A DNA stretch of 42,830 bases, taken from Streptomyces bambusae. Lineage in GTDB: Bacteria; Actinomycetota; Actinomycetes; Streptomycetales; Streptomycetaceae. Positions 31,377 to 39,233 of the stretch are shown in pieces (within the stretch, counting starts at the first letter, position 1; each line of letters starts with the position of its first letter). The notes under the pieces were generated by a model that was given only the letters and a program-made list of their open reading frames with translations, searched no databases and had not been told where the DNA came from. Location: NCBI RefSeq assembly GCF_020532645.1, contig NZ_JAJAUZ010000059.1, positions 1 to 42,830 of the forward strand, written 5' to 3'. Both the position numbers and the translations under genes were made by a program.

Positions 31377-32576
31377 GTGACCGACCAGGCCGCTCTCCAG
31401 TCTGTTCTCGACCGCGCGGCCGAAGGGGGCCGGATCTCCGCGGAGGAGGCCCTCGACCTCTACCGGCACGCGCCCCTGCACGCGCTCGGCACCGCCGCCG
31501 ACACCGCACGCCGCCGCCGGTACGCGGGCACCGAGCACATCGCCACGTACATCATCGAGCGGAACATCAACTACACGAACATCTGTGTGACGGCGTGCAA
31601 GTTCTGCGCCTTCTACGCGGCCCCCAAGGACACGAAGAAGGGCTGGACCCGCGACCTCGACGACATCCTGCGCCGCTGCGCGGAGACCGTCGAGCTGGGC
31701 GGCACCCAGATCATGTTCCAGGGCGGCCACCACCCCGACTTCGGCGTGGAGTACTACGAGGAGCACTTCGCGGCGATCAAGAAGGAGTTCCCGGAGCTGG
31801 TCATCCACTCCCTGGGCGCCTCCGAGGTCGAGCACATGGCGCGGATCTCCGGGGTGAGCGCCGAGGAGGCGATCCGCCGGATCCACGCGGCCGGGCTGGA
31901 CTCGTTCGCGGGCGCCGGCGCCGAACTCCTGCCGGAGCGGCCGCGCAAGGCGATCGCCCCGCTGAAGGAGTCCGGCGAGCGCTGGCTGGAGATCATGGAG
32001 CTGGCCCACGGCCTGGGCGTCGAGTCCACCTCCACCATGCTGATGGGCACCGGCGAGACCAACGCCGAGCGGATCGAGCACATGCGGATGATCCGCGACG
32101 TGCAGGACCGGACCGGTGGCTTCCGGGCCTTCATCCCCTACACGTACCAGCCCGAGAACAACCACCTCAAGGGCCGCACCCAGGCGACGATCTTCGAGTA
32201 CCTGCGGACGATCGCCATCGCCCGGCTGTTCTTCGACAACGTCGCCCACATCCAGGGCTCCTGGCTGACCGTCGGCAAGGAGGCCGGCCAGCTCTCCCTG
32301 CACTACGGCGCCGACGACCTGGGCTCGATCATGCTGGAGGAGAACGTGGTCTCCTCGGCCGGTGCCAAGCACCGCTCGAACCGCCAGGAGATCATGGACC
32401 TGATCCGCAAGGCGGACCGCGTCCCTGCCCAGCGCGCCACCACGTACGAGCACCTCGTCGTGCACACCGACCCGGCCGACGACCCGGTCGACGAGCGCGT
32501 CGTCTCGCACATCTCCTCGATCGCCATCGAGGGCGGCACCGCGCACCCGGAGCTGAAGCTCCTCGACGCCCGCTGA
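31377..32576 (+). CDS. mqnC: Dehypoxanthine futalosine cyclase MqnC
   Basis: A radical SAM enzyme converting dehypoxanthine futalosine to cyclic dehypoxanthine futalosine. The 399-aa protein has the cluster motif CVTACKFC (C70, C74, C77) in the context ERNINYTNICVTACKFCAFY. The barrel has FQGGHHPDFGVEYYEEHF and GAGAELLPERPRKAIAP. It is paralogous to MqnE at 14216-15379. GTG 31377 has AAAGG upstream. A -10-like TAGGCT lies at 31299-31304. The next gene begins 7 bp after the stop, so they are co-transcribed. Confidence 0.95.
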   Translation: MTDQAALQSVLDRAAEGGRISAEEALDLYRHAPLHALGTAADTARRRRYAGTEHIATYIIERNINYTNICVTACKFCAFYAAPKDTKKGWTRDLDDILRRCAETVELGGTQIMFQGGHHPDFGVEYYEEHFAAIKKEFPELVIHSLGASEVEHMARISGVSAEEAIRRIHAAGLDSFAGAGAELLPERPRKAIAPLKESGERWLEIMELAHGLGVESTSTMLMGTGETNAERIEHMRMIRDVQDRTGGFRAFIPYTYQPENNHLKGRTQATIFEYLRTIAIARLFFDNVAHIQGSWLTVGKEAGQLSLHYGADDLGSIMLEENVVSSAGAKHRSNRQEIMDLIRKADRVPAQRATTYEHLVVHTDPADDPVDERVVSHISSIAIEGGTAHPELKLLDAR

Positions 32577-32583
32577 GCCGGCC

Positions 32584-33231
32584 GTGCTGACGCTGCACAC
32601 CGCCCCGCTGCTGCTGCCGGTCGGATCGGAGCCGGTGCCGGACGGGGCCGTGCTCGTCGAGCACGACCGGATCGCCGCCATCGGCCCGCGCACCGAACTG
32701 GAGTCCGTACGCCCGGAAGCCCGGGTCCGGGCCTGGCCCGGGGTGCTCACCCCCGGCCTGCGCCAGTGGCACGCCGTGTTCCTGCTCAAGCGGTGCTACC
32801 ACCCGGACCCGCGGGAGGCGGACCTGCTCGGCACCGAACCGCTTACCGGGGACGCGCTCGACACCCTGGAGCTCAACGCCGCCCGCTGGTCGGGCAGCGT
32901 CCGCCGGGGCCTCCAGCAGATGCTGCGGCACGGCACCACCGCGGTGGCCGTCACCGCCGGCGACCCGCTGCTCGCCGCGCCGGTGGCGCGGTCCGGGCTG
33001 GCGGCCGTGCCGGTGGTCGGGGCGCCCGCGATCCTCGTGGACGCGCCGTCCCTCGACCCGTTCGTCGCCGGCGCGGACCTCGCCGGCAGCGTGGCCGGAC
33101 CGCTGGCGGCGGGCGGCCGCGCCGACTTCGCCGTCTTCGACGTACCCGACGGGCAGGCACTCCTGGAGCGGGGCGCGGCCGCCTGCGTGGCCACCGTCAT
33201 CGCGGGACGGCTGCTGTACCGCAGGCGCTGA
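32584..33231 (+). CDS. Degenerate amidohydrolase-like protein coupled to mqnC
   Basis: A 215-aa protein with the split beta-sandwich 'composite' domain of amidohydrolases. The N-terminal part is LLPVGSEPVPDGAVLVEHDRIAAIGPRTEL...PGVLTPGL and the C-terminal part GGRADFAVFDVP...ATVIAGRLLYRRR. Where active enzymes have PGLV-x-x-H-x-H it has PGLRQWHAVF, so the metal-binding HxH is lost. The central barrel is about half the normal length. It starts 7 bp after mqnC, so it may be a structural or regulatory partner in menaquinone synthesis, or a relic of an aminofutalosine deaminase-like enzyme. Its last 35 bp overlap the convergent LuxR-type gene. Confidence 0.75.
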   Translation: MLTLHTAPLLLPVGSEPVPDGAVLVEHDRIAAIGPRTELESVRPEARVRAWPGVLTPGLRQWHAVFLLKRCYHPDPREADLLGTEPLTGDALDTLELNAARWSGSVRRGLQQMLRHGTTAVAVTAGDPLLAAPVARSGLAAVPVVGAPAILVDAPSLDPFVAGADLAGSVAGPLAAGGRADFAVFDVPDGQALLERGAAACVATVIAGRLLYRRR

Positions 33232-33535
33232 CCTCCGCCCCGCCGGTGCCTTCCGGGTCCGACGGCCGCGCCGTGTGGTGCACGGCCAGCAGGCAGGCCT
33301 GCAGCCGGGAGACCCCGCCCAGCTTGGCGCGGATGTTCGCCACGTGGAACTTCGCGGTGCGGACCGTCAGATGCAGGTGCTCGGCGAGCTGCGCGTTCGT
33401 CGGCCCGGTCGGCAGGCAGCGGAACACCGACAGCTCCTGCTCGGTGAGCCGCGGGATCCCGGCCAGCGCCCGGTGCAGCCGCTCGGCGTCCAGGGTGCCC
33501 GGCACCCATGTGCACGGTAAGCAGGGACGCTCCAT
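33197..33535 (-). CDS. Stand-alone LuxR-type HTH regulator with a TTA codon
   Basis: A 112-aa protein consisting of little more than a GerE/LuxR helix-turn-helix domain (LTEQELSVFRCLPTGPTNAQLAEHLHLTVRTAKFHVANIRAKLG, about residues 30-75). There is no receiver or ATPase domain. The start is ATG 33535, with GGGGGG seven nt upstream. Codon 6 is TTA (33518-33520), the only in-frame TTA I found in the window, so translation should depend on the bldA tRNA. The N-terminus has a CxxC pair (C5, C8). A secreted-protein gene lies 53 bp upstream on the same strand. The 3' end overlaps the amidohydrolase-like gene. Confidence 0.8.
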   Translation of the reverse strand: MERPCLPCTWVPGTLDAERLHRALAGIPRLTEQELSVFRCLPTGPTNAQLAEHLHLTVRTAKFHVANIRAKLGGVSRLQACLLAVHHTARPSDPEGTGGAEVSACGTAAVPR

Positions 33536-33588
33536 CCAAATACCCCCCGGGTGCGCGGAAACGGCCGACCGGAAGGCTATCTCCGGGC

Positions 33589-33987
33589 TCACGGCTCCAG
33601 GTAGGCCGAGGTGATCGTGTTCCGGAACAGGGTGCTCGCGTTGCCCCGGTAGCCGCCCGGCAGCCAGCCGGCGTACCCGCCGCGGTAGGCCTCCGTGTAC
33701 ACGGACCAGGTGGCGGTGTCCCGGTTCAGGTAGGACTCGGTGTAGTCGTCCGTGGTGTGCCGGGCGCAGGCCAGGGTGCCCTTGAAGTAGTTGTCCCGGA
33801 AGTTGGCGTCGGCCGTGTACATGTCGAAGACGGCGCCGCCCTGGTTCTGCAGGCAGTACAGCCCGAACTCGCCGGGGTCGAGGATGCCGTCCTTGTCGAC
33901 GGCGGCCGTCGCGGGGCCGGTGCCGGTGGAGAGGGCGGCCGCCAGGGCGAAACCGGCGGCGAGCGCGCGCAGACACGTTCTGTTCAC
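33589..33987 (-). CDS. Small secreted protein, crystallin/I36-like
   Basis: A 132-aa protein with a clear signal peptide (CLRALAAGFALAAALSTGTGPATAA, cleavage near residue 29). The mature domain is rich in Tyr, Gly, Asn and Asp (GEFGLYCLQNQGGAVFDMYTADANFRDNYF...; DDYTESYLNRDTATWSVYTEAYRGGYAGWL) with two cysteines. This composition resembles beta/gamma-crystallin or I36-type small secreted proteins, but family membership is uncertain. GTG 33987 has GGAAAGG upstream. It is followed on the same strand by the LuxR-type gene, possibly as a two-gene unit. Confidence 0.65.
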   Translation of the reverse strand: MNRTCLRALAAGFALAAALSTGTGPATAAVDKDGILDPGEFGLYCLQNQGGAVFDMYTADANFRDNYFKGTLACARHTTDDYTESYLNRDTATWSVYTEAYRGGYAGWLPGGYRGNASTLFRNTITSAYLEP

Positions 33988-34205
33988 GAGGCGTGCCTTT
34001 CCGTGGGGATCCGGGCCGCCGACGAGTGGAACACCGGCACCACCCGTCACGCCACTGTCCTTCGGGCCAGTGTCCGGTGCCGGGGCCACCGCCTGCCGGA
34101 CACGTCGGGACGGCCTGCCAGAATGGGGGCGGAACCCACCGCGACGTGCGGCCGGCCAGCGTCCAGCGCGCACCGCCGCACCCGACACCTGCGAGGCGAA
34201 CGCCA

Positions 34206-34922
34206 GTGACCCGGGCATCCCTGGACAAGCAGCCGCACGAGGTCGCCTCCATGTTCGACGGAGTCGCGGCCAACTACGACCTCACCAACGACGTGCTGTC
34301 GCTGGGCCAGGCCCGGCTGTGGCGCAAGGAGGTCGCGCGCGCCGTCGCCGCCCGCCCCGGGCAGAAGGTCCTCGACCTGGCGGCCGGCACCGCCACCTCC
34401 TCGCTGCCGTTCGCCGCGACCGGCGCGTACGTCGTGCCCTGCGACTTCTCCCTCGGCATGCTCCGCGAGGGCAAGAAGCGCCACCCGCACCTGCCGCTCA
34501 CCGCGGGCGACGCCACCAGGCTGCCGTTCAAGGACGGCGTGTTCGACACCGTCACGATCTCCTTCGGCCTGCGCAACGTCCAGGACACCGACAGCGCGCT
34601 GCGCGAGCTGTACCGGGTCACCAAGCCCGGCGGGCAGGTCGTCATCTGCGAGTTCTCTCAGCCGGTCCGGGGCCCGTTCCGCACCGTCTACACCGAGTAC
34701 CTGATGCGCGCCCTGCCGCCGGTGGCCCGCGCGGTGTCCTCCAACCCGGACGCGTACGTGTACCTGGCCGAGTCGATCCGCGAGTGGCCCACCCAGCCGG
34801 AGCTGGCGGGCCTGATGCAGAAGGCCGGCTGGCAGCGCGTCGCGTGGCGCAATCTGACCGGTGGCATCGTCGCCCTGCACCGCGGCGTCAAGCAGGCCGG
34901 GCCCGCCGGCTCCGCCGCGTAG
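34206..34922 (+). CDS. menG: Demethylmenaquinone methyltransferase MenG/UbiE
   Basis: SAM-dependent C-methylation of demethylmenaquinone, the last ring step of menaquinone synthesis. The 238-aa protein starts in the UbiE manner (PHEVASMFDGVAANYDLTNDVLSLGQARLWR). It has motif I VLDLAAGTAT (55-64), then FDTVTISFGLRNVQDTDSALRELYRVTKPGGQVVICEFS, which is the UbiE signature. GTG 34206 has GCGAGG upstream, and a -10-like CAGAAT lies at 34119-34124. The glutaminase gene follows after 13 bp. Confidence 0.94.
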   Translation: MTRASLDKQPHEVASMFDGVAANYDLTNDVLSLGQARLWRKEVARAVAARPGQKVLDLAAGTATSSLPFAATGAYVVPCDFSLGMLREGKKRHPHLPLTAGDATRLPFKDGVFDTVTISFGLRNVQDTDSALRELYRVTKPGGQVVICEFSQPVRGPFRTVYTEYLMRALPPVARAVSSNPDAYVYLAESIREWPTQPELAGLMQKAGWQRVAWRNLTGGIVALHRGVKQAGPAGSAA

Positions 34923-34935
34923 CGCCCGTACGCCC

Positions 34936-35847
34936 GTGGACTACCAGGCCGTACTGGAGCGCATCGCCGAGGACGTGGCCCCGCTGGTCGGTGCCGGCAC
35001 GCCCGCCGAGTACATCCCGGCGCTCGCCGGGGTGGACCCGGGCCGCTTCGGCATGGCCATCGCCGAGGTCGACGGCACCGTGCACGGGGTGGGGGACTGG
35101 CAGGTGCCGTTCTCCGCGCAGTCCATCACCAAGGTGTTCACGCTGGCGCTGGTGCTCGCCCACGGCGGCGACAGCATCTGGGAGCGGGTGGGCCGGGAGC
35201 CGTCCGGCAACCCGTTCAACTCCCTGGTGCAGCTGGAGTACGAGAACGGCATCCCGCGCAACCCGTTCATCAACGCGGGCGCGCTCGTCGTCACCGACCG
35301 CCTCCAGACCTGGACCGGCGACGCGAGCAGCGAACTCCTGGAGTTCCTGCGGCGCGAGAGCGGCAACCCGGACCTCGCCTTCAACGCCGAGGTGGCCCAG
35401 TCCGAGGCCGCGCACGGCGACCGGAACGCGGCCCTCGCCCACTTCATGGCCTCGTACGGCAACATCACGGGCCCGGTGCCGGCCCTCCTCGACCACTACT
35501 TCTGGCAGTGCTCGATCGAGACCAGCTGCGCCGACCTCGCGCTCGCGGCCCGCTTCCTCGCCCGGCACGGGCTGCTGGCCGACGGCTCCCGGCTGCTGAC
35601 CCGCAGCGAGGCGAAGCAGGTCAACGCGGTGATGCTGACCTGCGGCACGTACGACGCCGCCGGGGACTTCGCGTACCGGGTGGGACTGCCCGGCAAGAGC
35701 GGGGTCGGCGGCGGGATCGTCGCCGTCGTGCCGGGGCGCTGCACGCTGTGCGTGTGGAGCCCCGGGCTCGACGAGCGCGGCAACTCGGTGGCGGGCGTGG
35801 CCGCCCTGGACCGCTTCACCACGCTGACCGGGCTGTCGGTGTTCTGA
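34936..35847 (+). CDS. glsA: Glutaminase A
   Basis: Hydrolyses glutamine to glutamate and ammonia. The 303-aa protein has the serine-dependent beta-lactamase-like fold. The S-x-x-K catalytic pair is in FSAQSITKVF (S63, K66). YENGIPRNPFINAGALVV and the C-terminal GLPGKSGVGGGIVAVVPG loop are family signatures. GTG 34936 is 13 bp after menG, so it is probably co-transcribed despite no obvious pathway link. The stop codon lies in the first unit of a 13-bp tandem repeat. Confidence 0.94.
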   Translation: MDYQAVLERIAEDVAPLVGAGTPAEYIPALAGVDPGRFGMAIAEVDGTVHGVGDWQVPFSAQSITKVFTLALVLAHGGDSIWERVGREPSGNPFNSLVQLEYENGIPRNPFINAGALVVTDRLQTWTGDASSELLEFLRRESGNPDLAFNAEVAQSEAAHGDRNAALAHFMASYGNITGPVPALLDHYFWQCSIETSCADLALAARFLARHGLLADGSRLLTRSEAKQVNAVMLTCGTYDAAGDFAYRVGLPGKSGVGGGIVAVVPGRCTLCVWSPGLDERGNSVAGVAALDRFTTLTGLSVF

Positions 35848-35905
35848 CTCCGCCTTCTGACTCCGTGTTCCGACTCCGCGTTCTGCCTCCGCGTTCTGAC
35901 TCCGC
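35841..35905 (+). repeat. Five tandem 13-bp units between glsA and GNAT
   Basis: Units of GTTCTGACTCCGC (units 1 and 5 identical; 2-4 differ by one or two bases) run without gaps through the glsA stop codon to 6 bp before the convergent gene's stop codon. It fills the whole intergenic space and probably arose by slippage. Confidence 0.85.
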
Positions 35906-35910
35906 GGGGG

Positions 35911-36417
35911 TCAGCCGAACGACAGGGCGTAGCGGCGGCCGGTGTTCCCGGAGGCCAGCGTGAACGTCTCCTCCAGGGCCATGCCGAGCCGTTCCGCCAC
36001 GGCGATCGACCGGGCGTTGCGGTCGTCGATCATTGCGACCACTCTGGGTATCCCGGCCTCCCGCACCCGCTCCAGGGCCTGGCGGGCCGCGGCCGTCACG
36101 TACCCCTTGCCCCAGTACGGGCGCGCCAGCCGCCAGCCGATCTCGATCTCGCCCACCGGGCCCCAGTCGCGCGGCCAGGGCTGCGCGCCGGTGAAGCCGA
36201 TCACCTCGCCCGCCTCGTCGAGCACCGTCCAGAAACAGACCCCCAGCTGGGCGTCGTGCATGCGCTGGCGGGCGGTGAGTTCCTCGTACACGGACAGCTC
36301 GGCGGGCGCGCCGCCCTGGAATTCCATGACGTCGGGATCGGCGAAGAGGCGGTGCCAGGCGTAGGCGTCCTCCTCGGTCGGGACGCGGAGCTCGACGGTG
36401 GGGTGCTGCTCGCTCAT
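35911..36417 (-). CDS. GNAT acetyltransferase, RimJ/RimL type
   Basis: A 168-aa acetyltransferase resembling the ribosomal-protein/aminoglycoside-type RimJ-RimL branch. It has ELRVPTEEDAYAWHRLFADPDVMEF at the N-terminus, IGWRLARPYWGKGYVTAAARQAL as the CoA-binding motif (WGKGYV), and MIDDRNARSIAVAERLGMALEET as the C-terminal signature. The acceptor is unknown. It converges with glsA and is divergent from the reductase gene. Confidence 0.88.
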   Translation of the reverse strand: MSEQHPTVELRVPTEEDAYAWHRLFADPDVMEFQGGAPAELSVYEELTARQRMHDAQLGVCFWTVLDEAGEVIGFTGAQPWPRDWGPVGEIEIGWRLARPYWGKGYVTAAARQALERVREAGIPRVVAMIDDRNARSIAVAERLGMALEETFTLASGNTGRRYALSFG

Positions 36418-36519
36418 CGGTACGGCCCTTCGGAATCGTGATCACTCAACGCTGCATAGACTGCCCATGTCCCTGTGCATTAGGCACCCCCCTCCATCGA
36501 GCCTTCGGGAGATCCCGCA

Positions 36520-37803
36520 GTGACCGAGCCCCTCTCCGAACACACCGCAGATGTGATCGTCGTCGGGGCCGGGCCCGCCGGCTCGACCACCGCGTACCAC
36601 CTCGCCAAGGCCGGGCTCGACGTCCTGCTCCTGGAGAAGACGGCGTTCCCGCGCGAGAAGGTGTGCGGTGACGGTCTGACGCCGCGTGCGGTCAAGCAGC
36701 TGGTGGCGATGGGCATCGACATCTCCGAGGAAGCCGGCTGGCTGCGCAACAAGGGCCTGCGGATCATCGGCGGCGGGGTGCGGCTCCAGCTGGACTGGCC
36801 GGATCTCGCCTCGTTCCCCGACTACGGACTCGTACGCAAGCGCGACGACTTCGACGAGCAGCTCGCCCGGCAGGCGCAGAAGGCGGGCGCGCGGCTGTAC
36901 GAGCAGTGCAACGTGGGCGAGCCGATCCGGGACGAGCGCACCGGCCACATCACGGGCGTGCACGCGAAGCTGGGCGACGAGAAGCGGGCCGTGACCTTCC
37001 ACGCGCCGCTGGTGGTGGCCGCCGACGGCAACTCCTCCCGGCTGTCGCTGGCGATGGGACTGCACCGGCGCGAGGACCGGCCGATGGGCGTCGCGGTCCG
37101 CACCTACTTCGAGTCGCCGCGGCACGACGACGACTACCTGGAGTCCTGGCTGGAGCTGTGGGACCGGCGCGGTCCGCAGGACCGGCTGCTGCCGGGCTAC
37201 GGCTGGATCTTCGGCATGGGCGACGGCACGTCCAACGTGGGCCTGGGCATCCTGAACTCGTCGTCCGCCTTCCGGGAGCTGGACTGGCGCGAGGTCCTCA
37301 AGGCGTGGTGCGCGTCCATGCCGGAGGACTGGGGCTACACGCCGGAGAACATGACGCAGCCGATCCGCGGGGCGGCGCTGCCGATGGCGTTCAACCGGCA
37401 GCCGCACTACACGAAGGGGCTGCTGCTGGTCGGTGACGCGGGCGGCCTCGTCAACCCGTTCAACGGCGAGGGCATCGCCTACGCGATGGAGTCGGGCCAG
37501 ATCGCGGCCGACGTCATCGTCCAGGCACACGCCCGCGCGACCCCCGCACAGCGGGAACTCGCCCTGCACGCCTATCCGAAGGTGCTCAAGGAGACCTACG
37601 GCGGCTACTACACGCTGGGCCGCGCCTTCGTGAAGATCATCGGAAACCCGAAGATCATGAAGATCGCCACCCAGCGGGGCCTCACCCACCCCGTCCTGAT
37701 GAAGTTCACCCTCAAAATGCTGGCGAACCTCACGGACCCGACGGGCGGCGACGCGATGGACCGCATCATCAACGGCCTGAGCAAGGTGGCCCCGAAGGCC
37801 TGA
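36520..37803 (+). CDS. Geranylgeranyl reductase-family FAD oxidoreductase (MenJ-like)
   Basis: A 427-aa flavoprotein that saturates isoprene double bonds. The FAD-binding start is DVIVVGAGPAGSTTAYHLAKAGLDVLLLEK (GxGxxG at 16-21), followed by PREKVCGDGLTPRAVKQL. This [PxxKxCG] motif is typical of the geranylgeranyl reductase family. The second FAD region is LLVGDAGGLVNPFNGEGIAYAMESGQ. Next to menG, the natural substrate is probably the menaquinone side chain, as for mycobacterial MenJ, giving the hydrogenated menaquinones of Streptomyces. GTG 36520 has GGGAG upstream. Confidence 0.9.
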   Translation: MTEPLSEHTADVIVVGAGPAGSTTAYHLAKAGLDVLLLEKTAFPREKVCGDGLTPRAVKQLVAMGIDISEEAGWLRNKGLRIIGGGVRLQLDWPDLASFPDYGLVRKRDDFDEQLARQAQKAGARLYEQCNVGEPIRDERTGHITGVHAKLGDEKRAVTFHAPLVVAADGNSSRLSLAMGLHRREDRPMGVAVRTYFESPRHDDDYLESWLELWDRRGPQDRLLPGYGWIFGMGDGTSNVGLGILNSSSAFRELDWREVLKAWCASMPEDWGYTPENMTQPIRGAALPMAFNRQPHYTKGLLLVGDAGGLVNPFNGEGIAYAMESGQIAADVIVQAHARATPAQRELALHAYPKVLKETYGGYYTLGRAFVKIIGNPKIMKIATQRGLTHPVLMKFTLKMLANLTDPTGGDAMDRIINGLSKVAPKA

Positions 37804-37975
37804 CCCCCGGGGGCTCCGCCCCGGACCCCGGTCCTCAAACGCCGGACGGGCTTGATTTCCCCCGTCCGGCCTTTGCCTGCGGGCACATTCCGGCCCCGCC
37901 GGCGGTCGAGGCGCGGGGGTGCGGGGCGGAGCCCCGGTTCGGGAGGGGCGGGGTGGGGAAAAGCCCCGCAGGGTC
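37803..37975. repeat. Dispersed palindromic repeat, full copy
   Basis: Starts CCCCCGGGGGCTCCGCCCC and continues GTCCTCAAACGCCGGACGGGC. After a variable centre it returns as GCCGGCGGTCGAGGCGCGGG, GGGGCGGAGCCCCGG and AGCCCCGCAGGGTC. The halves are imperfect inverted repeats, so the element folds into a long hairpin. Similar blocks lie at 62-121, 40670-40830 and 42731-42790. Here it fills the gap between the convergent reductase and permease genes and may act as a terminator. I recall closely similar repeats across Streptomyces genomes. Confidence 0.7.
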
Positions 37976-39233
37976 AGCGGCGGAGGGCGGCGGCCGGTTC
38001 CACGCGGGCCGCCCGGTGGGCGGGATACGCACCGGCGAGAAGCCCGGTCACCAGCCCGACCACCGGTGCCACGGCCAGAACGGCCGGCGACAGCACGGGC
38101 GTCCAGCCCCGGGCGACGGCCACGCCCGTGACCGCCAGGACGCCCAGGGACATGCCGAGCAGCCCACCCAGCCCGCCCAACAGCGCGGATTCCGCCAGGA
38201 ACTGCGCCGCGATGTGCCGCCCCCGCGCCCCCACCGCCCGCCGCAGCCCGATCTCCGGCGCCCGCTCCAGCACCGCCACCAGCGTCGTGTTGGCGATCCC
38301 CGCCGCCCCGACCAGCAGGCAGACCCCCGCCAGCAGCAGGAACAACACCCCCAGATCCGCCCCCACCCCGGCTCGCAACCGCCGCGGATCCGCCGGCGGC
38401 ACCGCCCGCAGGAACTCCGGCCGGTCCGGCCGCAACGCCACCGGCGCGAGCGCCGCGACCTGCCGCGCCGCCCCCGTCTCGGTGGAGATCAGCATCCGCG
38501 CCGCCCCCGCCCCCGGCGGCCCCCACAGCTCCGCCGCCGTTGCCCGCGGCACCAGCGCGGCCAGCAGGTTCTCCGGCTGCCGGGCCACGTCGCCGAGGAT
38601 CCCCGCCACCGCGAACATCTCGCCCCCGATCCGTACGGCCGGCCGCGTCGACAGCGTGGTGACGCCGAGCCGGGCCGCGGCCCCGCCGCCGAGCACGACC
38701 ACCCGCTGCCGGGTCCGCTCGGCGAAGTCGTCGTACAGCCGCCCCTGCTGCAGCCGCGGCACCATGGCGAGCACCGCCTCCGGCGAGGCCGCGACCACCG
38801 CCGGCCCGGCCGCGGCCGGATCGCTCCCGACCGGATCGCTCCCGACCGGATCGCTCCCGACCGGATCGCTCCCGACCGGCGGGGAGGGGCGTACCTGCCA
38901 GTGCACGCCCGCGTGTTCGACCCCGGCCAGCACCCTGATCCGCCGCTCCGCATCGGCAGGGAACGCGGGCGGCGCGTACGGATCCCGCTGCGCGGCCACG
39001 TCCTCGACCGTCACCTCGGTCGCCGTCAGCATGCTGAACCGCCCGTCGATCCGGGCGGACAGCGTGGCCGTCAGCCCGAGCACGACCACGAAGCCGCCCA
39101 CCCCGAGCACCGTCCCCAGCCCGGTCAGCACCGCCCGGCCCGGCCGCCGCACCAGCCCGGCCAACGCCTCGCCCAGCACGTCCCGCACCGACATCCGCGT
39201 CGCCGCGGCCGCCACCCGCCCGCGCCGCCTCAC
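37974..39233 (-). CDS. ABC transporter permease, MacB/FtsX type
   Basis: A 419-aa permease. The N-terminal membrane helix (RAVLTGLGTVLGVGGFVVVLGLTATL) is followed by a large extracytoplasmic MacB-PCD-like domain. Three helices near the C-terminus carry the FtsX signature (GVLFLLLAGVCLLVGAAGIANTTLVAVLERAPEIGLRRAVGARG). The periplasmic part contains a (PVGSD)4 tract from a DNA tandem repeat. GTG 39233 overlaps the ATPase stop codon (GTGA); ATG 39194 is an alternative. It is the last gene of an exporter operon with an ATPase and a membrane-fusion protein; the substrate is unknown. Confidence 0.87.
   Translation of the reverse strand: MRRRGRVAAAATRMSVRDVLGEALAGLVRRPGRAVLTGLGTVLGVGGFVVVLGLTATLSARIDGRFSMLTATEVTVEDVAAQRDPYAPPAFPADAERRIRVLAGVEHAGVHWQVRPSPPVGSDPVGSDPVGSDPVGSDPAAAGPAVVAASPEAVLAMVPRLQQGRLYDDFAERTRQRVVVLGGGAAARLGVTTLSTRPAVRIGGEMFAVAGILGDVARQPENLLAALVPRATAAELWGPPGAGAARMLISTETGAARQVAALAPVALRPDRPEFLRAVPPADPRRLRAGVGADLGVLFLLLAGVCLLVGAAGIANTTLVAVLERAPEIGLRRAVGARGRHIAAQFLAESALLGGLGGLLGMSLGVLAVTGVAVARGWTPVLSPAVLAVAPVVGLVTGLLAGAYPAHRAARVEPAAALRR
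38816..38875 (-). repeat. Four perfect tandem 15-bp units in the permease gene
   Basis: CCGGATCGCTCCCGA repeated four times exactly, encoding PVGSD four times on the minus strand in the extracytoplasmic domain. The unit is a multiple of three, so copy-number change keeps the frame. Confidence 0.9.

Noticed and set aside
33536..34273. Longer version of the LuxR-type protein with an N-terminal sensor domain
   Set aside because: The frame stays open upstream but runs through the shadow of the secreted-protein gene and shows no domain; a good ribosome binding site supports the short form.
36442..38526. 694-aa open frame antisense to the reductase gene, extending into the permease
   Set aside because: Composition of a shadow frame, and it runs through the dispersed repeat.
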